DNA from: JBMNCR01 sp049366695
GTDB taxonomy: Bacteria > Bacillota > Clostridia > Eubacteriales > Alkalibacteraceae
Length of the DNA stretch: 31,816 bases
NCBI GenBank assembly: GCA_049366695.1
Contig: JBMNCR010000038.1
Span: forward strand, 1 to 31,816
Direction: 5' to 3'
Below are positions 1 through 7,711 of this stretch, piece by piece. Positions within the stretch are counted from its first letter, which is position 1. Each line of letters begins with the position of its first letter. Below the pieces are notes generated by a model. The model saw only the letters and a program-made list of their open reading frames with translations, searched no databases and was not told where the DNA came from. The translations under genes were made by a program, and so were the position numbers.

Positions 1-1011
1 AGTTGTTAATACTCCTACTGGTATTTCACTTGTAAAAAATACCCTTGAAAAATTATCAGCTATCATTAAAAGAAGTCCACCTGACAATGCCGATAATGGT
101 AGTAAATATTTATTATTTGATGTCAAACCAAATCTCAATAAATGCGGTATTACTAATCCAACAAAGCCAATTATTCCGCTAACAGATACACAAGTAGCAG
201 TCAATAATGAAGCAGAAATTATTAGAATCCATCTTACCTTCTTTACATTAACTCCTAAAATTTGCGCATTCTCTTCACCAGTACATAAAATATTTAGTTC
301 ATTAGCATAGTAAATACATATAAAACAACAAATTAATACTAAAGGCACTACCACAAATACATGCTCCCAACTCCTCGCTGCAAGACTTCCCATAATCCAA
401 AATATAATTGCTCCAACCTCTTCACCAGCAGCATTTTTTATAATACTTATTCCAGCAGACATTATCGAGCTAACAATTATTCCGGCAATAATTAAATTAC
501 TTGAATTTAACCCCTTACTTCTATTAGCAATTGCCGTTACTAAAAAAAGCGTAATTAATGCCCCAGTAAAAGCTGCTGGTAATATAGGTACATATGCAAT
601 TGCCAGTATACCTGTAATATATATTGCAATAGAAGCACCAAGTGCAGCACCAGTTGATATTCCAATTGTAAACGGATCTGCCAAAGGATTCATAAGTAAT
701 GATTGAAAAACAGCTCCTGAGACTGATAATCCTGCACCAACAAAAACTGAACATAATATCCTTGGCAATCTAATATCCCATATAATTGCTACTATCCCAC
801 GAGGAATATCTGAATACATTTCGGGTTTTATAAATATCTTTCCTAGAATAATTCTAACCACTTCAAATAAAGAAACTTTTGCTTCACCTAAATTTGCACA
901 AATCCCTATTCCTAATATTATTAAAATTGTAAAAATAATAATAAATAATTTGCTTTTTTGATTTTTTATTTCTAGATTTATCGCTTCATTAGGCACAAGT
1001 TTATTTTTCAT
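1..1011 (-). CDS. FecCD/BtuC-type ABC importer permease (3' end cut by window edge)
   Basis: Integral membrane permease of the FecCD family, which imports cobalamin, ferric siderophores or haem with a surface binding protein. The frame is open for 337 codons from the ATG at 1011 to the window edge, so only about 10-20 C-terminal residues should be missing. Visible family motifs are RLPRI (about 81-85), NPLADPFTIGISTGAALGA (about 108 onward) and GFVGLVIPHLLR (about 282-293), between many hydrophobic spans. Its ribosome binding site AGAAGG is made from the last codons and stop of the upstream cbiL gene, 4 bases away, so the two are very likely translationally coupled. Being last in a B12-riboswitch operon with two binding proteins, it probably carries a corrinoid, tetrapyrrole or cobalt chelate. 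The substrate cannot be read from sequence. An ATPase gene is expected beyond the edge. Confidence 0.9.
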   Translation of the reverse strand, partial: MKNKLVPNEAINLEIKNQKSKLFIIIFTILIILGIGICANLGEAKVSLFEVVRIILGKIFIKPEMYSDIPRGIVAIIWDIRLPRILCSVFVGAGLSVSGAVFQSLLMNPLADPFTIGISTGAALGASIAIYITGILAIAYVPILPAAFTGALITLFLVTAIANRSKGLNSSNLIIAGIIVSSIMSAGISIIKNAAGEEVGAIIFWIMGSLAARSWEHVFVVVPLVLICCFICIYYANELNILCTGEENAQILGVNVKKVRWILIISASLLTATCVSVSGIIGFVGLVIPHLLRFGLTSNNKYLLPLSALSGGLLLMIADNFSRVFFTSEIPVGVLTT

Positions 1012-1015
1012 AAAT

Positions 1016-1720
1016 TTACCTTCTTTTGTCATTTTTTCTTGAATGAACAATTGTCAAATAATCTTTGTTTTTCTTTAGAGCATTTATAGTATCTAATTTA
1101 ATCTCTGCATCTTCAAAACCACATTTTAACGCGAAATAAGATTCTTCAGCAATTCCTTGTTCCTCTAAAATACTCGCTAATTTTTCTTCTCGCTTATATA
1201 CTTTCATAAATACAAAAGCATCAGAAGATGAAATCACTTGCTCTATCTGTTCATCATCGGTATTCATTGGTATTATTGATAATACTTCATCTTTTTCTAC
1301 CAGTGGCTTATTAGACATGGCTGCTGCTGCACAAAAACACGGTATCCCAGGTATAGTTTCTATCTCAACTTTTCCTTTAACAGCTTTTACTATGTATCCA
1401 TATGTACTGTATACTCCTGAATCACCAAGTGTTATGAATCCAACATTTTTACCCTTTGATACATATTTTTCAATTATTTGAGCAGCTTTTTCACCTGCTT
1501 TTACAAAAATCTCCTCGTCCACTATCATTGGAAAATCTATGTATTCAATTATCAAATCTTCTTTTAAATACTTATTTGCAATTTTTTTTGCTATACCTTC
1601 TTTCCCCTTTTGAGTCATAGGAATTAAAAGTACATCAAGAAGTTTTAATACCTCAACTGCTTTAATTGTCAATAATTTCTCGTCTCCTGGTCCTACACCT
1701 ATTCCATAAAATTTACCCAT
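1016..1720 (-). CDS. cbiL: Cobalt-factor II C20-methyltransferase (CbiL)
   Basis: Cytoplasmic SAM-dependent methyltransferase that methylates C20 of cobalt-factor II in the anaerobic (early cobalt insertion) cobalamin pathway. At 234 residues it has normal family length. The tetrapyrrole methylase fold is shown by the N-terminal GIGVGPGD loop (residues 6-13), the TLGDSGVYSTY segment near residue 97, and the following PGIPCF stretch. The start is an ATG preceded by AAGGAGG. It sits in a B12-riboswitch operon with CbiK, the enzyme that makes its likely precursor, which supports CbiL over other tetrapyrrole methylases. No other cbi methyltransferase is present in the window, so the remaining ring-contraction enzymes must be elsewhere. 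The stop codon is embedded in the next gene's ribosome binding site. CbiL and CobI are homologous; CbiL is preferred because of the anaerobic context. Confidence 0.88.
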   Translation of the reverse strand: MGKFYGIGVGPGDEKLLTIKAVEVLKLLDVLLIPMTQKGKEGIAKKIANKYLKEDLIIEYIDFPMIVDEEIFVKAGEKAAQIIEKYVSKGKNVGFITLGDSGVYSTYGYIVKAVKGKVEIETIPGIPCFCAAAAMSNKPLVEKDEVLSIIPMNTDDEQIEQVISSSDAFVFMKVYKREEKLASILEEQGIAEESYFALKCGFEDAEIKLDTINALKKNKDYLTIVHSRKNDKRR

Positions 1721-1877
1721 CTTGAGTTTCCTCCTTATAATTTCTTTTTATTAGACAGTTCTAGTAAATTTATTACATTTGTAATTCTTTACACAGTAAT
1801 CTTTTTAGAATATATATAATTTTTCAAAGGTTATTATATATCTTAAATAACTAAGTGATTAACATAACTAATTTTTT

Positions 1878-2618
1878 CTATTCAGAAACTTTAAAACATC
1901 TCCATAACGCAAGCGTAAAGAATATAATTAAATATGCTACAACAATTAAAATATTCTTTAGATAAAACGGCTGATATGTTGCTATTGACCTAAGCATGAT
2001 AGAAATATGCGTTAATGGAAGTATATATATTATTTCTCTTAGAACTACAGGTAGCTGGTCAACCGAAAAGAAAGTCCCACATAGAAATGTCATAGGCAAC
2101 ATAACATAAGTTCCAAATCTTGTCATATCTGCATGAGATTTCACTAATAATGCTCCTAACATACCAAGGCAAGAAAATGTTAACCCTGATAAAAACATAA
2201 TTAGAACAAATCCCGTAGTAATATTTAATCTAACCTGAAAAAGCGTGGCTACTACCATAACAATCGCTCCACAAAACACACCCCTTAATGAACCAGCAAT
2301 AGCCTTTCCTATACAGAAATTAACTAAAGATATTGGAGCTATTATTATCTGTTCAAAAGTTTTATCATATAGCCTATTTGTATTTAATGTTATTGCTATC
2401 GCCTTATAACTTGAATTCATTGTAGTTAATGCAATTACACCAGGTATTAAAAATTTAATATAAGTAATACCCTTCAACGAAAATGATGCACCCATTCCAA
2501 ATCCAAAAGCAATGATATAAAGTATAGGCCCTATAACGGCACTAGCAGTTATTTTGAAAAAGTTCCTTTTAAATACTATAAATTCTTCCCAAAGTATAGG
2601 CATTATCTCATTTATCAT
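1878..2618 (-). CDS. ABC-2 type transporter permease (NodJ/DrrB-like)
   Basis: Membrane subunit of an ABC-2 family transporter, a class that normally exports drugs, polysaccharides or lipids. It has 246 residues and about six hydrophobic spans. The central part resembles NodJ/DrrB permeases: conserved gating-helix region around LYDKTFEQIIIAPIS, and the segment MLPMTFLCGTFFSVDQLP before the last spans. It lies 31 bases after the partner ATPase gene in the same orientation, with which it should form a homodimer-plus-ATPase exporter. Its presence inside a B12-regulated import operon is unusual; the cargo is unknown. A 157-base gap separates it from cbiL, in which no strong terminator was seen, so read-through into cbiL is plausible. 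Confidence 0.85.
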   Translation of the reverse strand: MINEIMPILWEEFIVFKRNFFKITASAVIGPILYIIAFGFGMGASFSLKGITYIKFLIPGVIALTTMNSSYKAIAITLNTNRLYDKTFEQIIIAPISLVNFCIGKAIAGSLRGVFCGAIVMVVATLFQVRLNITTGFVLIMFLSGLTFSCLGMLGALLVKSHADMTRFGTYVMLPMTFLCGTFFSVDQLPVVLREIIYILPLTHISIMLRSIATYQPFYLKNILIVVAYLIIFFTLALWRCFKVSE

Positions 2619-2649
2619 TTATGTTTTTTTCATTCCTTCCTGACATATA

Positions 2650-3495
2650 TCAGTTCATCTTTTTATGAGTATATTTTACATACACATCTTCCAAATTTGT
2701 TTTTCTAATTAATGTACTTTCTTTACATTTTGAAACATACTCTGAAGCTACCTCTCTTGTCGTGAAATATTCATAACTAGTTAAATCCCCATCAAATTTT
2801 TCTACTACATATGGTTCAATAGTTTTCATAAATCCTTCAGGAGAATCTTGTGCTATTATCTTACCTTCGTACATCATACCAATCATATCGCATAAATTCC
2901 TTGCTTCTTCTATGTAATGAGTTGTTAAAATAGTTGTCATTCCATCATTCTTTAGTTTTTTTAGCAAATCCCATATAGACCTTCTGATATTAGCATCTAG
3001 TCCAACAGTAGGCTCATCTAAAAACAATACTTTAGGCTGATGCATTACAGCACGAATAATCATCAACTTTCGTTTGTTACCTCCTGATAATTTATTTACC
3101 AATTTGTTTTTATCTTTTTTCATATTTGCAAAATCAAGAAGGCTATCAATTTTATCATTTATATCTTTCCTTTTCATTTTATGTAACATTCCATGCATTT
3201 TTAAGACTTCTACAGGTGTCATTTCTCTTTGCAAACTAACATGTTGAGATACCATACCAAGATCTTTTTTTATTGTTTTATTTTTTCTATTCATTAATTG
3301 CCCGTTGATAAAAACTTCTCCACTTGTTGGTCTCAATAATGAAGAAATCATTCGTAAGGTTGTTGTTTTTCCTGCTCCATTTGGACCTAAAAGAGCATAA
3401 GACATACCCTTAGGGATATCAACGTTTAAATTATCAACAGCTATTTGTTTTCCATATTTTTTTAAAATATTAACAGTTTTAATCATAGTAGTCAT
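2650..3495 (-). CDS. ABC-2 type transporter ATP-binding protein (DrrA/NodI-like)
   Basis: Cytoplasmic ATPase subunit of 281 residues. Walker A GPNGAGKTT is at about 37-45, a variant signature LSGGNKRK at about 136-143 (Asn in place of the usual Gln), Walker B VLFLDEPTVGLD at about 156-167, and the H-loop in TTHYIEEA. Length and signature fit the DrrA/NodI/CcmA group that works with ABC-2 permeases, and a permease of that type follows directly. The chosen ATG at 3495 has GGAGAG upstream; a second ATG three codons in is possible. The gene overlaps the 3' end of the preceding binding-protein gene by 17 bases, so it is co-transcribed and probably translationally coupled to it. It is not the FecE/BtuD-type ATPase expected for the FecCD permease. 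Confidence 0.9.
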   Translation of the reverse strand: MTTMIKTVNILKKYGKQIAVDNLNVDIPKGMSYALLGPNGAGKTTTLRMISSLLRPTSGEVFINGQLMNRKNKTIKKDLGMVSQHVSLQREMTPVEVLKMHGMLHKMKRKDINDKIDSLLDFANMKKDKNKLVNKLSGGNKRKLMIIRAVMHQPKVLFLDEPTVGLDANIRRSIWDLLKKLKNDGMTTILTTHYIEEARNLCDMIGMMYEGKIIAQDSPEGFMKTIEPYVVEKFDGDLTSYEYFTTREVASEYVSKCKESTLIRKTNLEDVYVKYTHKKMN

Positions 3496-4936
3496 TATCT
3501 ATACTCTCCAAAAATTCTATAAATTCTTTATTTGTATATGTTTCATTAGGATTAAAATATCCATTATCTATTTTCATAAGATTGTTATCTATAACCTTTT
3601 GAATAATATCTTTGTTTTTATCATTGTCTATATCCTTAATTTCGAAATGTTTATCTTTCTCACTAATATTGCATAAAATATAAACAAACCTCGCTATATC
3701 TGATCTAGTCACAACACCTTCTTTTGAAAAATAATTTTGTCCATATTCATCTTCAAAACCTTTTAAATAACTCCTCATAACAACTGTTTCTATATAATCA
3801 AAATATTCATCTTTCCAATTAACATCATTAAAAGAACCATAAACATGATTATATCTTTCAAACTCATAATGTGAAGATTTGCTATTCACATATATTGGTA
3901 TATGTAGATATTTTACAACTATCTCAGCAAAAGTTTGCCTATCTAAAATACTATCATTTATTAAATAACTAATATCATCCAATAACTCAGGATAGAGAAA
4001 ACGTGCTATCTCCTTTACACCAGTAGCATATCTAAATGTATAAGAATTAATAAAGATATTTTTTATTTCATACAAATTATTTTCTTTTATAGCTTTAATA
4101 TTATTAAATTCAGATTTTTGATTTATTGAGATTATCGGTGCTCCTGCATCTTCTATTCCTTGCAAAGTAGTATATACATCAATATTATCCGCATTATCTA
4201 AAATCTTTTGTAACCCAAACGGAGAATTTATACTATTTACTTTTTCAGGCAAGGGATTTTTAGCAATGTTTTCTCCATTTGCATATTCAATAGCCAAAAA
4301 TGGCAACGAATCAACACAAGCAGTATAATATCCTTGTTCAGAACTTTCAAAAAAAATAGTTCGTTTTTTATTTGCTTTAGATGCTAGAGTAGATATTTTT
4401 TCTATTTTACTATAAAAATCATCTAACACCTCTCTATACTCTCCTTGTTTACCAGTCAACATTGCTAATTTTTCAATATATAAATCAAATTCATCGAAAC
4501 TTTTTGGTCTTAATGATACTACTTTTAATCCAGCTGTCTCTAATTTTGTTACAAAACTCGGATATTTTCTATTAATATCAGGGGATATCAATACAAGTTC
4601 TGGGTTAGATGCAATTATTCTTTGCACATCATAGTCTTTAGCTAAAGAATATCTTGGCAAATCTATGATATTATATGGAAAAGTAGATCCTGTATTTACT
4701 CCAACAACATTCTCCCCAGCATCTAAAAAAAATAAATTTTCAGTATGTTCTGTAAAAAGGCTAACGATTCTAGTATAAGGTCCTTCTACTTCTATTAAAT
4801 TTCCAACATCATCAATAAATGTATTAGAATCTATTATTGACGTGCCAGATTCTGTTTTCCCAATTTCAATCCCACCATAAATAAAACTAATCAATAATAC
4901 TGCTATAATCAATAAAAATGGTATATACTTTTGCAT
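3479..4936 (-). CDS. Periplasmic-binding-protein-like receptor with C-terminal S-layer-homology repeats (second copy)
   Basis: Extracytoplasmic ligand receptor of 485 residues. The N-terminus has a hydrophobic segment (about residues 5-21) with no lipobox cysteine, so it is either secreted or held by an uncleaved anchor. Residues about 35-320 match the FecB/BtuF (Peripla_BP_2) pattern: FIDDVGN, EGPYTRIVSLFTEHTENLFF, VVGVNTGS and SNPELVLISPDI. The C-terminal ~160 residues carry degenerate S-layer-homology repeats, such as FNDVNWKDEYFDYIE with VVTRSDIARFVYIL, then DIDNDKNKDIIQKVIDN with FNPNETYTNKEF. They would dock the protein to wall polymer. It is a tandem paralogue of the next gene upstream, 12 bases away. 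Partner permease is probably the FecCD gene at the operon end. Ligand unknown; corrinoid, tetrapyrrole or metal chelate inferred from the riboswitch. Confidence 0.85.
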   Translation of the reverse strand: MQKYIPFLLIIAVLLISFIYGGIEIGKTESGTSIIDSNTFIDDVGNLIEVEGPYTRIVSLFTEHTENLFFLDAGENVVGVNTGSTFPYNIIDLPRYSLAKDYDVQRIIASNPELVLISPDINRKYPSFVTKLETAGLKVVSLRPKSFDEFDLYIEKLAMLTGKQGEYREVLDDFYSKIEKISTLASKANKKRTIFFESSEQGYYTACVDSLPFLAIEYANGENIAKNPLPEKVNSINSPFGLQKILDNADNIDVYTTLQGIEDAGAPIISINQKSEFNNIKAIKENNLYEIKNIFINSYTFRYATGVKEIARFLYPELLDDISYLINDSILDRQTFAEIVVKYLHIPIYVNSKSSHYEFERYNHVYGSFNDVNWKDEYFDYIETVVMRSYLKGFEDEYGQNYFSKEGVVTRSDIARFVYILCNISEKDKHFEIKDIDNDKNKDIIQKVIDNNLMKIDNGYFNPNETYTNKEFIEFLESIDNDYYD

Positions 4937-4948
4937 ATCTTCTCCTAA

Positions 4949-6394
4949 CTATTTCTCATATAACTTCAGTCTCTCAAACACTTCTATTGCTTCATTAGCA
5001 CTAACTATTTTCTTAGGATTAAAATTGTCGTTTTCATCCACTTTCATTATTCCATTATCAACAATTTTTTGAACTATTGTGGCATTACTACATTGATTGA
5101 TATCAGATATTACTTCGTGATTTTCCATTGTATTAAATTCTCCCATTATATATAATGTGAAAGCTAGATTTTCTCTATTTACATATCCAACTTTATCAAA
5201 ATATTCAGTACCATCGTCTTTTTTATATCCCTTAATAAATGAATTTGTAACAGCCGTTTCAATATAATCAAAGTATTCATAATCCCAAGCAACATCTTCA
5301 AATAATCCATAAGTATGATTGTAATACTCACTTTCATAATAATGAGAAGATGATGGAACAAAAATAGGAGCATGGTCAAACATAACAGTTATAATAGAAT
5401 ATATTTCTCTTGTAAGTGGTTCATCAGATTCGTATACAGAGTAATCATCCATAATTTCAGGATACAGCATTCTCGCAATTTCCTTAACACCTTTATAATA
5501 TCTAAAAGTTGGAGATGATATGATTTTTTCATTAATTTCCAATATACGTCCTTCTCTAACAGCTTTAATTGAAGTAAATCCTTCTCTTTGAGGGATAGAT
5601 ATCATACTACCACCACTATTCATTGCTCCTCTTTGGCTTACATACACATCAATATTTTCAGCATTGATCATAAGTTTTTCAATACCATATTCTGCGATAG
5701 TACTACCTTTTTCAATTGGAGTTACATCATCAGCTATATTGATTCCCCCAGCAGAGACTATCGCCCTTGCTGGGTTAGAATCTATAGTGATAGTTCTATA
5801 ATTTGTTTTTGTTGACTCAAAATAAACAGTTAGTTTGTCTTTAACATTACATATTTTTTCTTCTATATTCACTATTCTTTGCTCTAATTTAGCAAGCTCT
5901 TCTTCTGCTTTAGCTTCACTACCAGTTAACATAGCTAGTATTTTAATATACTTTTCAAAGTCTTCATTAGTTGAAGGATATAAGGACACCACGTTGATTC
6001 CTGCATTTTTTATTGCTTTAATATAATCAGGATAATTTCTTTCAACAAAAGGCCTTATTATTACAATATCTGGTTGTGCAGCTATCAAAGGTTCAGGATC
6101 CGCCTTATAATCATATCTAGGAAGAAAGGCTGCTGCTGGCGGATATATGGACGTATTATTTACACCGATTATCTTATCTCCCACACCTAATGCAAACAAA
6201 TTCTCTGTATGAGCTGAATACAAGCATATTATTTTTTCATAGGGAACCTCCACTACAGACTTCTTACCCGAATCATCTATAAATGTATTTTCATCAATAA
6301 TCTGACTTAATCCATCATTTGAATTATTTAATGAACAAGCATTAAATAACAAGAAGATAAAACAATATATTATTATTAAATTTCTCTTTTTCAT
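4949..6394 (-). CDS. Lipoprotein binding protein (FecB/BtuF-like) with C-terminal S-layer-homology repeats (first copy)
   Basis: Receptor of 481 residues for an ABC importer. The signal peptide ends in a lipobox, LLFNAC, with Cys20 as the likely lipidation site. The binding domain shows FIDDSGKKSVVEVPYEKII, AHTENLFALGVGDKIIGVN and AAQPDIVIIRPF, typical of the FecB/BtuF class. From about residue 320 there are S-layer-homology-like repeats: LFEDVAWDYEYFDYIE with GYVNRENLAFTLYI, and SDINQCSNATIVQKIVDN with FNPKKIVSANEA. Combining a lipid anchor with wall-binding repeats would span the envelope. The two paralogues have diverged clearly but share the same domain order and spacing, which indicates an old tandem duplication. 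The gene lies 90 bases after cbiK, with a stem-loop in between. Confidence 0.87.
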   Translation of the reverse strand: MKKRNLIIIYCFIFLLFNACSLNNSNDGLSQIIDENTFIDDSGKKSVVEVPYEKIICLYSAHTENLFALGVGDKIIGVNNTSIYPPAAAFLPRYDYKADPEPLIAAQPDIVIIRPFVERNYPDYIKAIKNAGINVVSLYPSTNEDFEKYIKILAMLTGSEAKAEEELAKLEQRIVNIEEKICNVKDKLTVYFESTKTNYRTITIDSNPARAIVSAGGINIADDVTPIEKGSTIAEYGIEKLMINAENIDVYVSQRGAMNSGGSMISIPQREGFTSIKAVREGRILEINEKIISSPTFRYYKGVKEIARMLYPEIMDDYSVYESDEPLTREIYSIITVMFDHAPIFVPSSSHYYESEYYNHTYGLFEDVAWDYEYFDYIETAVTNSFIKGYKKDDGTEYFDKVGYVNRENLAFTLYIMGEFNTMENHEVISDINQCSNATIVQKIVDNGIMKVDENDNFNPKKIVSANEAIEVFERLKLYEK

Positions 6395-6420
6395 ATAAAC
6401 ACACTCACATTAAACATGAA

Positions 6421-6443
6421 AAGACCCGAACACATCGAATCTT
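6421..6443 (-). other. Intercistronic stem-loop between cbiK and the first receptor gene
   Basis: On the minus strand the arms AAGATTCG and CGGGTCTT can form eight pairs, two of them G-U, around a short loop, followed by TTTTC. It could be a weak attenuator or an RNA-stability element that sets the cbiK to receptor ratio. The U-tract is short and interrupted, so it is probably not a full terminator. Confidence 0.3.
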
Positions 6444-6484
6444 TACATTATATTATTATTTTTCTTTAATAAGAATCATATCGT

Positions 6485-7360
6485 TTACTGTTCAGTTAAA
6501 GCATGGTTTGCATGATCTACAAACAATTGTTGAATAGCACTTAATTCTCCAAGACCTTGCATTATGAATTCCACGTCATAGCCTTCAGATTTTAATAAGT
6601 TTTTCCAACTATCTTCTTCATCGCCAGCCATATCATTATGAGCATGATCCCCAGCAACTATCATGGAAGGCATTAGTGTAACTTTTGTATAACCACCTTT
6701 TTTAAGGTTTTTTAATACAGTATCAAATGTTGGGAAACCTTCAACTGTTCCAACGAAAACATCTTCATAACCTTCATCCTTAAATACATAATCTAATGTA
6801 CCATACGCACTATTACCTTCATGCTCAGTACCATGACCCATAAGCACTATTGCTTCATCTTCAGCTGTTTCTGGCATTTCTTCTACTAAAGCCTCAACCA
6901 AAGTAACATAATCTTCATATGTAGAAAGTAGTGGTGAACTAATAGTAAATTCTTCAAACTTGTCCATAAACGGCTCTAAATCTTCAGTCATTTCTTCATG
7001 TTCTTCACCATTAATTACCAATGTAGGTACAACAAGTACTTCTCCATATCCATCGTTATAAATATTTTCTATTGCTTCATTTACGCTGAGAATGTCAACT
7101 TGATCACGTTTTTCGTAGATATCAATGATAGTTTTAGAAGTAAAAGCTCTATAGAAATCATAATCTGAGAATGCATCTGCTAATACACTTTCTGTAGCAT
7201 CTATAGCTGCTTCTCTGTTCTCAATAAAACTTGAACCAAAGCTTACAACTAATAGTGCTTTTTTATCTGTATTGGTATTCACATCAGAACATCCTGCAAC
7301 AGATATTGTAAATAATAGTATTAATAATAATGTCAGAATTCGTGAACTAGATTTTTTCAT
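6485..7360 (-). CDS. cbiK: Sirohydrochlorin cobaltochelatase CbiK, predicted lipoprotein
   Basis: Class II chelatase of 291 residues that inserts Co2+ into sirohydrochlorin in the anaerobic cobalamin pathway. After a signal peptide with lipobox SVAGC (Cys24), the CbiK fold starts at ALLVVSFGSSF. The two metal-binding/catalytic histidines of the family are visible as His176 in LMGHGTEHEGN and His239 in AGDHAHNDMAGDEED. Their spacing (63) is close to the 62 known for Salmonella CbiK. The start ATG follows GGAGGGATAAGAA. The leader carries a cobalamin riboswitch, so expression should fall when B12 is plentiful. The odd feature is location: the lipobox predicts an extracytoplasmic enzyme. A periplasmic CbiK form is known in Desulfovibrio, but here it is lipid-anchored and co-transcribed with surface receptors and a permease. 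It may serve import or cobalt/haem handling rather than bulk synthesis. Confidence 0.92.
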   Translation of the reverse strand: MKKSSSRILTLLLILLFTISVAGCSDVNTNTDKKALLVVSFGSSFIENREAAIDATESVLADAFSDYDFYRAFTSKTIIDIYEKRDQVDILSVNEAIENIYNDGYGEVLVVPTLVINGEEHEEMTEDLEPFMDKFEEFTISSPLLSTYEDYVTLVEALVEEMPETAEDEAIVLMGHGTEHEGNSAYGTLDYVFKDEGYEDVFVGTVEGFPTFDTVLKNLKKGGYTKVTLMPSMIVAGDHAHNDMAGDEEDSWKNLLKSEGYDVEFIMQGLGELSAIQQLFVDHANHALTEQ

Positions 7361-7362
7361 TT

Positions 7363-7416
7363 CTTATCCCTCCATACTTTTATTAAAAATATTTATAAAA
7401 CTCTGTAGGAGATAAG
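7363..7416 (-). promoter_or_regulatory. Candidate ribosome-binding-site-sequestering helix of the riboswitch
   Basis: In the mRNA, CUUAUCUC (7409-7416) can pair with GGGAUAAG (7363-7370), which covers the cbiK ribosome binding site, with a loop of about 38 nucleotides. This would let the aptamer act on translation. No GC-rich hairpin followed by a U-tract was seen between aptamer and start codon, which argues against termination control. The helix is AU-rich and is inferred, not demonstrated. Confidence 0.35.
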
Positions 7417-7465
7417 CAATAATGAAAAACTATAAAACACATTTTCAATCACTTAAAAATTCGAC

Positions 7466-7645
7466 AACATAGTCCTCCCACTGAGGTTTTAATGTTATAA
7501 AAATGCACTTATTAAGTCTTCCGGCTTAGCATCATCTTACTATCTTGCCTTCCCACTTTTTAAAAAGCAGTGGCATACCTAAGATTTCATCCGCATCACG
7601 GCAACAGGGGTTGCATCAGATTTAAACTGATTTCCTTTTAATAAA
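7466..7645 (-). ncRNA. Cobalamin riboswitch with downstream kissing-loop hairpin
   Basis: The minus strand carries the class hallmarks in order. P1 arms TTATTAA/TTAATAA are at about 7638-7644 and 7509-7515. These are followed by AGGAAATCAG, GCAACCCCTGTTGCCGTGAT and GCGGATGAAAT, the B12 box GCCACTG (7568-7574), GTGGGAAGGC, AAGATGATGCTAAGCC and GGAAGAC. Downstream, at 7474-7486, a hairpin CCTC-AGTGG-GAGG exposes a loop complementary to CCACT of the B12 box. This matches the L5-L13 kissing interaction of known cobalamin riboswitches. An outer helix AACAT/ATGTT extends it to 7466-7496. The element leads into cbiK, so binding of cobalamin should repress the whole operon. Confidence 0.93.
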
Positions 7646-7675
7646 TACATTATATTATTTTTTTCAATTACGATT

Positions 7676-7704
7676 ATTATAGTTTATATTAAAAAATGTG
7701 TCAA
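7676..7704 (-). promoter_or_regulatory. Consensus sigma-A promoter of the cbiK operon
   Basis: Minus strand: -35 TTGACA (7699-7704), 17-base spacer, -10 TATAAT (7676-7681). Both hexamers are perfect consensus. Transcription would start about 25 bases before the riboswitch P1 helix, giving a leader of roughly 310 nucleotides. Confidence 0.8.
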
Positions 7705-7711
7705 CGCAAAT

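Noticed and set aside
524..754. 76-codon minus-strand frame inside the FecCD permease gene
   Set aside because: It is another frame of the permease gene; its Cys/Trp/Tyr-rich product is typical of an out-of-frame shadow.
5179..5379. Small frames on both strands within the receptor genes (also 5588-6026)
   Set aside because: They overlap well-supported coding sequence and have no start context.
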